From Conus ventricosus (taxonomy: Eukaryota; Mollusca; Gastropoda; Neogastropoda; Conidae), in assembly GCA_018398815.1 (NCBI GenBank), contig CM031611.1, positions 47,635,428 through 47,658,557 on the forward strand: a DNA stretch of 23,130 nt. The letters are read 5' to 3'. The translations under genes were made by a program, and so were the position numbers. The number at the start of each line of letters is the position of its first letter. Positions within the stretch are counted from its first letter, which is position 1. Shown one piece after another: positions 1-9,255 of this stretch. The notes under the pieces were generated by a model. It did no database searches. It was not told the DNA's origin and saw nothing but the letters and a program-made list of their open reading frames with translations.

Positions 1-219
1 GCTGCGCTGTGTTGTGCTATGCTATGCTATAACGTACTGTACTGTATTGAACTCTACTCTACTCTACTCTACTCTTGTCTACTCTACTCCACTCCACTCC
101 ACTCTACTCTGCTCTACTACACTATACTATACTATACTGTACTATACTATACTATACTATACTATACTATACTATACTATACTATACTATACTATACTAT
201 ACTATACTATACTATACTG
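1..219. repeat. Pentanucleotide microsatellite with changing motif
   Basis: The array shifts motif from left to right: tgcta-type units at about 15-30, then actct and actcc-type units (about 53-115), then a nearly pure actat array (about 120-218). All share a 5-base period and differ by one base, so they look like successive expansions of mutated units. The array stops 7 bases before the acceptor of the transporter exon. Both plus-strand ORFs through it are translations of the repeat and are not genes in their own right. Confidence 0.95.
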
Positions 220-226
220 CCTGCAG

Positions 227-346
227 GAGTCAGCAGCTGCGCGGGTATCGGGGTGTACGTGCTCTCTGCCTACGTCACCAAGAATGAAGCCGGGCCCTCT
301 TCCGTGCTGTCGGTCATCATCGCCAGTGTCGCCGCCCTGCTGGCAG
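227..346 (+). CDS. Internal exon of an SLC7 cationic amino acid transporter-type gene (partial gene)
   Basis: This is the best coding exon in the window. Between an acceptor (ctgcag) and a donor (gcag/gtaatg) lie 120 bp that begin and end in phase 1, so the exon is symmetric and adds 40 codons. The translation, entered through a split Gly codon, starts GVSSCAGIGVYVLSAYV, continues TKNEAGPSSVLSVIIAS and ends VAALLAG. It aligns without gaps to the TM1-TM2 segment of cationic amino acid transporters (SLC7A1-A4, SLC7A14), where the family has GVGSxxGxGxYVL, then an xxAGPxxxxSFxIAA stretch, then LAG. In this APC-fold family the Gly-rich TM1 stretch contacts the amino acid substrate; the proteins are plasma-membrane or lysosomal transporters. 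The Ser-Cys in the TM1 motif recalls SLC7A14, but the exon is too short to choose a paralogue. The next expected segment (CYxEFGxRVP-like) was not found downstream, so the following intron is very long or the exon is an isolated remnant. Family membership is fairly secure; paralogue and functionality are not. Confidence 0.82.
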
Positions 347-415
347 GTAATGGAACTAGTGTGGAGAGGGGTCATCAGCGGCCGCTGGGATGTAGATTGC
401 TGAATCAGTGACAAC

Positions 416-418
416 GAC

Positions 419-457
<39 letters not shown>

Positions 458-540
458 GTGTTTCTGTCTCTGTCTCTCTATATCTCTGTCTCCTTCTCTC
501 TCACTTTCTCTCACTCCCCCCCCCCCCCTTTCTTCTCTCT

Positions 541-620
<80 letters not shown>

Positions 621-675
621 TTCTGTCTGTCTGTCTGTCTGTCCATCTTTTCGTCTGTTTCTCTGTCCCTGTATG

Positions 676-751
<76 letters not shown>

Positions 752-758
752 CATGCAT
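416..758. repeat. CTGT / CT polypyrimidine microsatellite tract
   Basis: Tandem ctgt units (about 418-452) pass into mixed tctc sequence, a C run near 516-528, long pure CT arrays (about 542-616 and 684-747) and another short ctgt block. The plus strand is almost entirely pyrimidine. Every long ORF here, on either strand, is Leu-Ser or Arg-Glu repeat translation. Confidence 0.97.
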
Positions 759-815
759 ACATAAATACATACATACATGCATGCATACGTACGTACGTAC
801 AGACAGACAGACCTG
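759..815. repeat. CATA / CATG / ACGT / CAGA tetranucleotide array
   Basis: Short runs of cata, catg, cgta and caga units follow one another directly after the CT array. They look like a 4-base repeat that changed motif by point mutation. Confidence 0.9.
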
Positions 816-1150
816 ATGGTTCCCCTCCCTTTTCCTGTTCCCCATCTCCCCCCTCCCTTTTCCTGTTCCCCATTCTCCCCCCCCCCCCTTCTCCCTCTTC
901 CCCCTCCCCCTCCTCCTTCTCCTCTTTCCTTCCCCCACCCGCTATCCAACCTCACCCCGACCCCCACCCATCTTCCCCTATTGCCTGCCACGCTCCCCCA
1001 CCCCCACCCCCACCTCCATTCTCCTATCCTCCACTTCCATAGTCCCCCCCCCCACCACACACACATACTCATCTTACCCCGTGCCCCAACCTTCCTTTTC
1101 TCCGTCCCACTCTCCCTTCTCCCCTCAACGCCTCCCCCTCCCTGTTCCCT

Positions 1151-1227
<77 letters not shown>

Positions 1228-1228
1228 T
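816..1228. repeat. C/T-rich low-complexity region with CT microsatellite
   Basis: Between 816 and 1150 the plus strand is dominated by C and T with short C runs and a loose near-repeat (cttttcctgttccccat occurs at about 829 and 856). A clean CT array follows at about 1152-1223. No plausible exon was seen. Confidence 0.9.
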
Positions 1229-1266
1229 TCCATGAGGTCATTGACCGGAGGAGACACTGCTTCGCT

Positions 1267-1366
1267 GCAGAGAACGGGAAAACACGGATTCAAGCTCACC
1301 CGCTCTCAACCGGTCTTAACCGGTTTCGAGCGGCCGACCTTGAATCCGTGTTTCCCCGTTCTCTGC
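1267..1366. repeat. 100-bp foldback: 47-bp inverted repeat with 6-base loop
   Basis: The left arm (1267-1313, beginning gcagagaacggg and ending caaccgg) and the right arm (1320-1366, ending ccccgttctctgc) are reverse complements with 6 mismatches in 47 positions. Only tcttaa separates them. The outer 28 bp of each arm differ at a single position. Such a compact palindrome is typical of a small foldback or MITE-like remnant, or of a templated snapback duplication. No transposase or target duplication was recognised beside it. Confidence 0.9.
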
Positions 1367-1816
1367 CAAGTAAGACTTCAACAACGAATTAAAAATAATA
1401 ATCCATCACACATTCTCTTTCAATAACCAAAAAATAATGACCCTACAAACAAACATACTGTGTAGGATTGTCCGTTTTTAATACTAATTTACTAAACTTT
1501 TCAGAGAGTAACGTAGGGGAAAGCAGCTGTGGCTGAACACGCCTCATAGAGTAACGTAGGGGAAAAGCAGCCGTGGCTGAACGCGCCCATATACAAACGG
1601 CGGTGCTGGTGCACTAGGCTATCCGATTACTTACTACAGCGTGGGGTCGTCAGCCAAAGCCCGTTAAGGTCAAGTTGTCCTCAGAGCAACGTGTGGCGAA
1701 GGATTGCTTGCGGTTTTAAAATAATATTTTCATTTAGACACGGAGGAGAGACCAGTCTCGGAGCCATAGACATACGTGTTCTGCGTTTCACAAAATACGT
1801 GCGTATGCACCACACA
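1367..1816. other. Unique AT-rich spacer, no gene recognised
   Basis: The stretch is ordinary AT-rich sequence apart from the 43-bp duplication at 1505-1590. No ORF longer than repeat-driven ones and no RNA gene were seen. Confidence 0.6.
1505..1590. repeat. 43-bp tandem duplication (two copies)
   Basis: The unit starting agagtaacgtagggga occurs at 1505 and again at 1548, each followed by aagcagc(t/c)gtggctgaac(a/g)cgcc. The copies differ by a few substitutions and one added A, so the duplication is fairly recent. A weaker look-alike (cagagcaacgtg) lies near 1682. Confidence 0.9.
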
Positions 1817-1904
1817 CACACACACACAACACACACACACACACACACACACTCTCTCCTCTCTCTCTCTTTCTCTCTCTCTCCCTCTCCTTCTCTCTCT
1901 CTCA
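1811..1904. repeat. CA then CT compound microsatellite
   Basis: Two CA blocks broken by one aa are followed directly by a CT array with small interruptions. Confidence 0.95.
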
Positions 1905-2371
1905 ATTACATGCACGTGTGTACACGAGTACGCCAACGCATAGAGAGAACAGGAAATACTAATTTACTAAACTTGCTTGTCTTTTAAAACTAAGTTATAT
2001 TTTTGACATAAAATCCGCACACTTCTTCTGACTAATTTCTACCTACAAACTTTGTACACAGACAGGCTGACACGAGGCTGAAACCTGATCGCTTAATTTA
2101 CGGCTGGCGCAGACGAGCGACCTTCGTTCACACAGCGCACGGCCTGCTTACAAACTGCGACCAAAAAATCAATAAAGCACACCTGGCGGCGCGTTAGCGA
2201 ATGTTCTAGACTGTCACGTGTCACTCCCACTTTGTGGCCGCCACGTCAGCAAGACCGGTTTGTATTGTCATTTTACTTGGCGACGTTGGGCTGTGAAGGT
2301 GTTTGTGATGTAGTGAGAAAATATTTACCGGGTTTTGTGCAGGTTGGTTTTGTTTATATAACATTTTGATC
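1905..2371. other. Spacer and possible promoter/5' leader of the unknown gene
   Basis: No gene was recognised in 1905-2200. The last ~200 bases hold GC-rich patches with CpG and motifs such as ggcggcgcg (about 2186-2194), cacgtg (about 2215), gccgccacgtcag (about 2238-2250) and ggcgacgttggg. The patch ends just upstream of the strong ATG at 2372, as expected of an unmethylated invertebrate promoter. There is no well-placed TATA box; tttatataa at about 2352 is too close to the ATG to serve one. The promoter reading is an inference. Confidence 0.35.
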
Positions 2372-2883
2372 ATGGCAGAACAAAGACAGTGGAAGATTTC
2401 TAAGCTGACAATACTTGACGAGCATATTGAGTACCATGCACAATTTCTTAGTGCTTTGGATGAGTTGAGAGCGGCAGGCCCATCATTAAGTAAGAAACTA
2501 TAGACAGTTTCAAAGGCAGGAAGCTACAACAATGTGTTTTAACTTGCAATATGGTTGGCTTTAGAACAGACCTTCAAGTTCTTTTCACAAGAAAAAGACA
2601 GTGGAGCGCATACTCAAAAATGGGATGAGTGGTTGAAGAGTAATGTAGGGATATTCTCTTCATATTCTCGCAAACTAAGAGAGATTGCTCGTTTGTTGAA
2701 ACCATATGCTAAAAGGTTTTTCACAGTCGGTCTTTCTTTCATAGAAGTCTACGCTATGAGGAAGGATTTGTATTTAATGTTTCAAGCAGTGAGGAGATTA
2801 GAAATTATTGGACTACTCTGTACAAGAACCAATGCAACTCCAAACACACTCCTCTCAAAGTCCGCAGCAGTGAAGAGAACTAG
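2372..2883 (+). CDS. Candidate two-exon gene of unknown function, probably frameshifted
   Basis: Exon 1 would be 2372-2489: the ATG has A at -3 and G at +4, and the product begins MAEQRQWKISKLTILDEHIE. A good donor (gtaagaaac) at 2490 and an acceptor (ttggctttag, ending 2564) bound a 75-bp intron with a branch-like ttttaac about 25 bases before the acceptor. Joining in phase 1 keeps the frame open into exon 2, which reads QTFKFFSQEKDSG, then WDEWLKSNVGIFSSYSRKL, then FFTVGLSFIEVYAMRKDLYL. Composition is balanced and unlike the surrounding repeats. In this frame the ORF runs to a TAG at 2894-2896 inside the tandem repeat. From about 2785, however, the frame one base back looks more protein-like (SSEEIRNYWTTLYKNQCNS and on) and stops at 2881-2883, at the edge of the repeat. 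I infer a one-base deletion or two-base insertion, real or an assembly error, near 2780-2790. No known domain, signal peptide or membrane segment is recognised. It could be a host gene, a pseudogene or part of a mobile element. Confidence 0.5.
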
Positions 2884-3030
2884 CGCTCCACCCTAGAGCG
2901 GTTAAAGGTCACAGTGGCAAGCCGTCTTCCAGCGCTCCACCCTAGAGCGGTCAAAGGTCACAGTGACAAGCCGTTTGAGAGATCCAGCGCTCCACCCTAG
3001 AGCGGTCAAGGTTCAGCATTGGCAAGCCGT
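2882..3030. repeat. ~50-bp tandem repeat running into an assembly gap
   Basis: Copies start at 2882, 2931 and 2986 with agcgctccaccctagagcgg and end in caagccgt. Spacings are 49 and 55 bp, the difference being an insertion after the second copy. The third copy reaches the N run, so the array probably continues. The middle copy contains ggtcaaaggtca, two half-sites spaced by one base. Confidence 0.92.
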
Positions 3031-3130
3031 NNNNNNNNNNNNNNNNNNNNNNNNNNNNNNNNNNNNNNNNNNNNNNNNNNNNNNNNNNNNNNNNNNNNNN
3101 NNNNNNNNNNNNNNNNNNNNNNNNNNNNNN
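3031..3130. other. Assembly gap (100 N)
   Basis: Exactly 100 unknown bases, the usual placeholder for a gap of unknown size. The tandem repeat on its left edge is the likely reason the assembly broke here. Confidence 0.99.
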
Positions 3131-3700
3131 ACTCCATCGATGATGAATATAGAGCGGTGGATGGACTTTTTTTTTATTCTTCGTCGAACAAGAAGATTCA
3201 TCTTTGTGATACTGAACATCCCTTGCATTATTTTTTTTAATTGCTCTTGTTCTCCGTGCTTTCTTGTTCAAGTATTTGTTCTTGTTTCATCTCCCTTGTA
3301 TGGTTCTTCTTGTTTTGTTTTGTTTTTTTACATCTGTTTCATTTTTTCTGTCTGATTGTTTTCTATTTTTTTGTTTTGCTTATATTTTCTTTCTCTTTTT
3401 AAAAAAAAATCTTTATTTGCTTGCTTCCTTCCTAACTTTCATCCCTGTCTTTCTCTCCTCCCCCCCCCCCCCCCCCCCCCCCCTTTCAGTCATTTTTTCT
3501 TTCTTGTTTTTCTTCTTTCTTTTCTTATTTCCTTTTGGGTTTTTTTTCCTTCTTCGCCTCGATTTTTTTTTTCTTATTCTTTCTTCCCTCCTTTTTTCTT
3601 TTCTTTTTCTACCTTTTTTCCCTCCACGCTCATCTTCTTCACCTCCCCCCCCCCCCCCCCCCCCCCGTCCTCCGACTCAACCTTTTTTTTTCTTTCTTCG

Positions 3701-3740
<40 letters not shown>

Positions 3741-3880
3741 ACACCACACACACACACTTTTTTTTGTTCCCTGACACCTGCAACCCGCTCTCCCCACCAC
3801 CAAATCCTCTCCTCTGCTACTCACCCTCACCCCCACCCCCCTCACTCACCCCCCTTTTACACCTCTTCTCTTCCGGTAAT
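3131..3880. repeat. Poly-T / poly-C low-complexity region
   Basis: The plus strand is almost wholly pyrimidine: T-rich stretches alternate with C runs of 24 (3460-3483), 22 (3645-3666) and 40 bases (3701-3740), then a short CA array and C/A-rich sequence. The Phe- and Pro-rich ORFs here are low-complexity translation, not genes. Confidence 0.95.
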
Positions 3881-4214
3881 CACAGATTGTCCTTACCCTC
3901 TGGGAGAGTGCTTGGCCTGATCAGAATGTCACGGACATCTCAGGGTGGTGTGGATTTTGTTTTTGTTTCCTTTTTTTTTTCTTTTCTTGTTTGTGGTTGT
4001 TTTTAACTTTTGTTTTAAATCTATTTTGTTGTGTTTCTATCGACTTCCTTGTAATTTACTGTCTCTTAGCGGGGAAGAGCCAGTCTTTGTTCGTGTAACC
4101 TTGGAAATGTTCCAGAGAGTTGGAGTTGGGTTTTTTTGTTGTTTTGTTTTGTTTTGTTTTTGTCCGCGCGTTGATTCTTAGATAAAGTCCTCTTTTCGGT
4201 TTACGCCGGCAGGT
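3881..4214. other. Unique spacer, no gene recognised
   Basis: Mixed sequence with T-rich patches, including a tttg-type array at about 4134-4160. Nothing resembling an exon or an RNA gene was seen. Confidence 0.55.
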
Positions 4215-4224
4215 TTGAGGGAAG

Positions 4225-4270
4225 TGTGTGTGTGTGTGTTGTGTGTGTGTGTGTGTTGTGTGTGTGTGTG

Positions 4271-4322
<52 letters not shown>

Positions 4323-4420
4323 TGTGGTGTGATGCGTGCGTGCGTGCGTGCGCACGTGCGTGCGTGTGTGTGTGCGTGCGCGCGCGCATGCGTGCGTGTG
4401 TGAGTGCGTGCGTGCGTGTC
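4225..4420. repeat. TG / GCGT compound microsatellite
   Basis: Several TG blocks separated by ttg or tgg interruptions lead into a block of gcgt/gcgc units (about 4333-4418). The CpG-bearing alternating purine-pyrimidine part is a strong candidate for Z-DNA. Confidence 0.95.
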
Positions 4421-4660
4421 TAACATTCAATATTTTTGCAAACATGATTTGGGAAGCTCTCAATGTGCAGGAATGCTACTCCGAAACGACCAGGTAGATT
4501 CAAAGTCTGTTATGGAAAACAGTAATTGATGTAGATCATTTCTGCTGCCAAAGTTACTGATGTGCACAAGGTTGGCCTAGAATGCGTCTGACGTACGCAC
4601 ATTTGAGAATGTGGTCATCGGATAAGTACACACTTTATCATGCAGGCATGTTATGGTCAG
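4421..4660. other. Short unique stretch, no gene recognised
   Basis: Contains the left copy of a weak direct repeat (about 4588-4625) described under findings. Otherwise nothing was identified. Confidence 0.5.
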
Positions 4661-4665
4661 TGTCC

Positions 4666-4721
4666 ATTTTCTTTTTCCTTTTTCTTTTTTCTTTCTTTTT
4701 TCTTTTTCTTTTTTTCTTTGT

Positions 4722-4752
<31 letters not shown>

Positions 4753-4766
4753 GGGGGGAGGCGGGG
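4666..4766. repeat. TTTTC / TG / poly-G compound tract
   Basis: An irregular ttttc array (about 4666-4719) passes into TG units and then a run of 23 G (4736-4758). The guanine run could form a quadruplex on the plus strand. Confidence 0.93.
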
Positions 4767-5200
4767 GAGTCAGAGTTTTGTACTAAATGCAAGCCGTTAG
4801 CACGGCAACCATCTGATGTACGTACGCGAAATTTATCAAAAACGCATCGGATAGGCGCAAATTTTGTGTTCTAAAGGCAGCTAACGTGCGGGCGCATATT
4901 TTTGCGGGTGAAACCGTCTGTTAAACCGAAGTTTTCTTTATAGTGTGGAGTTATTGGATGACGACAGTAAGATGAACCCGTCACATTTTTTTTCCTGCGT
5001 TAAAACTCATCAAGATACGTCCTGTGTGCAAATGAAAGATGTATGTGATGTTTGAAGGAGCAGAGAGAGGCTGCGGGCTGATGAGGTTGTTTGGGGAACT
5101 GCGGTGACAGCTGGGTGATCGTGGATTTGAGGTGTGTCAGAGAAAGGGGTTTGTTCTCACGGCTGAGAGCTGTTTGGGGCACGCGCCTTGTTAGTGCTTC
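4767..5200. other. Unique spacer, no gene recognised
   Basis: About 430 bases of mixed composition. A short open stretch after 5091 has no recognisable domain and runs straight into the CT array, so no coding call is made. Confidence 0.5.
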
Positions 5201-5204
5201 CCCT

Positions 5205-5778
<574 letters not shown>

Positions 5779-6340
5779 TATCTTAAGCGTCTGATGGAAT
5801 CCTGAAACGCTGACACAGGTGGGAGACGCAAGCAAAGCCAAACGAACAGTCAAAGCCGGACATTTAATAACACTTGGTAGAACAGCCAGAGAGTACACTG
5901 TCTGCAAAGTGGATGAAAGCCAACAGAGAGTTCACACTATGATAAACGAGGGGAGGAACGAAAGCTGGTCTGGAACATAAGGTTCGAAGCAAAAGGAAAA
6001 GAACCTGAACAGATGAAGGCAAATCTACAGCCTAAGCAGTCGTCGGATAGCGAGATGTTAACCATTTGGGGCGACAGTTGTTCTGGAATCGCAGCGGTGC
6101 TAGCTGATTTTGCGACCGCTTCGTTAAAACGCGTGTGACCTTATCACTGGTCAAGCTGGCGTCTCGCTCTTTTATATAGAATAGAGAAGAATGGTTCTTG
6201 CTGTAAACCTATACAGTGTATTCTCTTTTTTTCCACATTCGAGAGATGACTATTCTTACTACAGTCTCGTTTGTGAGAGTGCACAAATGTCGCACAGTCT
6301 CCAACTTTGCCATCGCTACAGGTGGACCAAGTCTGGATGA
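5779..6340. other. Unique stretch of ~560 bases, no gene recognised
   Basis: Normal-complexity sequence. A minus-strand ORF (6503 to 6144) contains a Pro-rich part produced by the GGT array and about 50 other residues with no motif I recognise, so it is not called as a gene. Confidence 0.5.
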
Positions 6341-6355
6341 AAGGGAGAAGAAATG

Positions 6356-6402
6356 GTGGTGGTGGTGGTGGTGGTAATGGTGGTGGTGGTGGTGGTGGAA
6401 GG
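6356..6402. repeat. GGT trinucleotide microsatellite
   Basis: Two ggt/tgg blocks with a single aat interruption, followed by G-rich sequence up to about 6436. Confidence 0.95.
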
Positions 6403-6599
6403 GCGGGGGTGGGTAGTGAGGTAGGGGAGGGGGGTTGTGATTCTAAATTGAGGCGAGGGCGACATCGGTCCCGGTTAGATCCAGGGACTACTAACAGAAG
6501 CAAAACCGAAAACAGAACCGAAAGAACCTTTTCAAAGAATTCGTAAAAACTCTACGAGCAACATTAATAGTCCATCCCTTTAGATAAATTTATTAACTA

Positions 6600-7043
6600 A
6601 ACATAGCATTCATAAAGCGCCTTGCCAAAGGTTCTAGGCGCTGACAATCCACTCTGTCGTGTAAGCAACGGGCTGCCTACCTGGGTAGTGCCGACTGAAG
6701 AGATCCTTGCCGGCGCTTCATTCAGTCGTTTCCCGTGTCATCCAGTCAATATTGTTCGCTCAATTTCCTTACTTCCTTCATTCTTTCCATTTCTCACGCA
6801 AGGTGTATGCTATGTGCAACGTGTCATCCATACCAGTGGCCAGTTTTTCCTTCTTTACCGAAAGTGGTGGTAGAATTTTACATGTGTGCAAGATGTTATG
6901 CGTGCGTTCGCACACGGAACCTCGGTTTATAGTCTCATTCAAAGAACTGTATGGGAAATGAAGTCAGAACCAAGATTAACTCCGAGGGAAAAAAATCTCC
7001 AAGATTACGAGTCCGGCGCTCTATTAAACTGAGCTATTCCCCC
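6600..7043 (-). mobile_element. SINE-like element with degenerate tRNA head (minus strand)
   Basis: Reading the minus strand from 7043, the sequence begins ggggaatagctcagttta and continues atagagcgccggactcgta, which fits the acceptor end, D arm with A box and anticodon arm of a tRNA (CGT at the anticodon position, Thr-like). A box-B-like ggttctgacttc (6960-6971) follows after an internal A/T expansion. The body contains cggaacctcggtttatag (about 6915-6932 on plus) and the far end carries gcgccttgcc...ggttctaggcgct (about 6618-6642 on plus). I associate these blocks with invertebrate tRNA-derived SINEs. The left boundary is estimated and no target-site duplication was found. It is more likely a diverged SINE than a working tRNA gene, because the T arm is degenerate. 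Confidence 0.5.
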
Positions 7044-7045
7044 TC

Positions 7046-7630
7046 CCCACCCCTATCTTTAGTGAAACTGAATACGCAGTTGTTCCTTCTTCCGTTCCCG
7101 TGGGGTTCAGGTCAACTTGGCCACGTCTGCGACCAGCGAAAGCATACAAACTCCTTTTTAAAAAAAAAGGGGGGGGGGATGAGGGTAAGGTGAAGTTGGA
7201 GAGGGGGGAAGGAGGGGTGGGTGGGTATCTGCAAGCGCTGAACCCTACCACACCCCCACCGCCTGATCCGCCCCTGCCAACCTTGTACACCGAAAAGGGA
7301 TGTACTTGGGCTGTTCTCAAGGGCCGGTATAATGAGGGCGGTACTCACCTCATCTCACTGTGTCTGTGTCATCCTCTGTGTCCCCATGGAGAACACTGTG
7401 GCCATTAACGCCTGTCTTGGACTGTGGCGGAGGGGTCGAGCAAGGGCACGCACAAATCTGTTCCTGCTTCTTAGTCTGGACTTTCGAGCCGTGATTAAAG
7501 TAACGACCATACTACTTACTCCACCTCCTGTGTGAAAATTTTTTTTTTTCTGAAAGAGCGACACAAACTACGAACAAAAGAAAAAAGGTTGGCAAGGTTT
7601 GAAACGGTTGGTTTAAAGAAAAAAAAATCT
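7046..7630. other. Unique stretch with G-rich patch, no gene recognised
   Basis: A run of A then G (about 7160-7179) is followed by a G-rich then C-rich patch to about 7280. Short ORFs exist on both strands but show no motif or splice logic that I trust. Confidence 0.5.
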
Positions 7631-7654
7631 GTCTGTGGCCAAGGTTTATGTGTG

Positions 7655-7817
7655 GATGTATTTGTATGTATGCATGAATGTATGTATGTATGTATGTATG
7701 TATGTATGTATGTATGTATGTATGTATGTATGTATGTATGTATGTATGTGTGTATGTATGTATGAACGTATGTATGTATGTGTGTATGCATATATGTATG
7801 TATGTCTGTATGTATTA
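7655..7817. repeat. GTAT tetranucleotide microsatellite
   Basis: A long, nearly pure gtat/tatg array with a few single-base variants toward its right end. Confidence 0.97.
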
Positions 7818-7827
7818 TGTATCCTCT

Positions 7828-7974
7828 TTTTTTCTCTCTCTCTCTCTCTCTCTCTGTTTGTTTATATAACTATCTATCCATCTTTGCTTCTATCTACTTA
7901 TTTATTTATCTATCTATCTGTCTGTTTGTTAGTCGGTCTGTCTGTCAGTCTGTCTGTCTCTCTCTCTCTCCCCT

Positions 7975-8045
<71 letters not shown>

Positions 8046-8065
8046 ACCTATTTGTCTATCTATCC

Positions 8066-8136
<71 letters not shown>

Positions 8137-8192
8137 CCTCATTCTCTCTGTCTCGCTCTCTCTACCCATTTGTCTTTGTATCCATCTATCTG

Positions 8193-8262
<70 letters not shown>

Positions 8263-8490
8263 CATCCATCCATCTATCGATCAATCGATCGATCGATCGA
8301 TCTATCCATCTATGTCTGTCCATCTATCTATCCATATATCATTCTATCTATCTATCTATTTATTTGTGTATCATTCTATCTATCGATCCATCATTCTATC
8401 TATCTATCGATCCATATATCATTCTATCTATGTGTCTATCATTCTATCTATGTATCTATCATTCTATCTATTTATCTATCTTTCTACTTA
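7828..8490. repeat. CT and CTAT/ATCC microsatellite complex
   Basis: CT array (7832-7856), degenerate ctat and ctgt units, CT arrays (about 7958-8042), then two long ctat arrays (about 8056-8135 and 8180-8260), a catc/gatc variant block and a degenerate catt-ctat region with a period near 24-32 bases (about 8330-8480). The 332-residue ORF from 7635 is a Tyr-Leu-Ser-Ile repeat translation. Confidence 0.96.
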
Positions 8491-9129
8491 GTCATTCATT
8501 CACTGAGTCATGTACTTACTCATTTTTGCTGTTCTTAACTTACATATTCTCGTGCCTTTCTCTTTCCTCCCCCTCCCCCCCCCCCACCCCCACCTCCCAG
8601 CCCCTACAATACGGGGGAATCGTTCTTACATAGTCTCATTTCTAAGGATATGAAGAATTAAAAAAAAAACCGATTCCGTGGATGCCAGACTTGGCCGCAG
8701 CAGCACGGCCACATTAGCCGCCGAAAAGGAATAGTTCGATTTCTCTTAGGGGATGCGTAGGGCGGGGTGGGTGTAGGGGTGGGTGGGGAGGGGGGGGCGG
8801 GGGGTGGTGTGGGAGGGGGATAGGTATAATCAGAATGGTAATTACATCCTCCCCTCTTCCCTTCTCTGCTGTGCCCTACCCTCCGCGCGCGTGCCCACAG
8901 AGAAAGGTGAACCCGTTGACAGCTGGTGTGGTGGAGTGGAAAGTTCAAGCCAGGGCACAAAGGCTGGACTGCACGGTTGACTGTGTTGGACCTAGCTAGA
9001 CTTTCCGCTGTGACAGAATGATGTAACCGCTCGACTGTTCCATTCTCTGTGAAATGAAATTAAAAACAATAACAACAACAAAAAGAAAAAAAAATGTTTC
9101 ATAGTATTTGTTGTTGGGGGGCTCTGTCT

Positions 9130-9130
<1 letters not shown>
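8491..9130. other. Mixed-complexity spacer, no secure gene
   Basis: C-rich (8567-8600) and G-rich (8762-8820) patches bracket otherwise unique sequence. At 8900 there is an acceptor-like cccacag followed by an open stretch of about 26 codons (EKGEPVDSWCGGV...), but no family match or donor supports an exon. Confidence 0.4.
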
Positions 9131-9241
<111 letters not shown>

Positions 9242-9255
9242 CTGACGAATCATCA

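Noticed and set aside
356..1072. 238-residue minus-strand ORF rich in Arg-Glu and Gly
   Set aside because: It is the translation of the GA/CT and C-rich arrays; no non-repetitive domain is present.
5788..5830. Possible hammerhead ribozyme (ctgatg...gaaac with gcgtc/gacgc pairing)
   Set aside because: The core reads ctgatgg, lacking the conserved A after G; stem II is too short and no NUH cleavage triplet precedes the closing strand.
6144..6503. 119-residue minus-strand ORF next to the GGT array
   Set aside because: Half of it is Pro-rich repeat translation, and the remainder shows no domain or splice context.
7635..8633. 332-residue plus-strand ORF, the longest in the window
   Set aside because: Composed of Tyr-Val-Cys-Met and Tyr-Leu-Ser-Ile repeats from gtat and ctat arrays; a pure microsatellite artefact.
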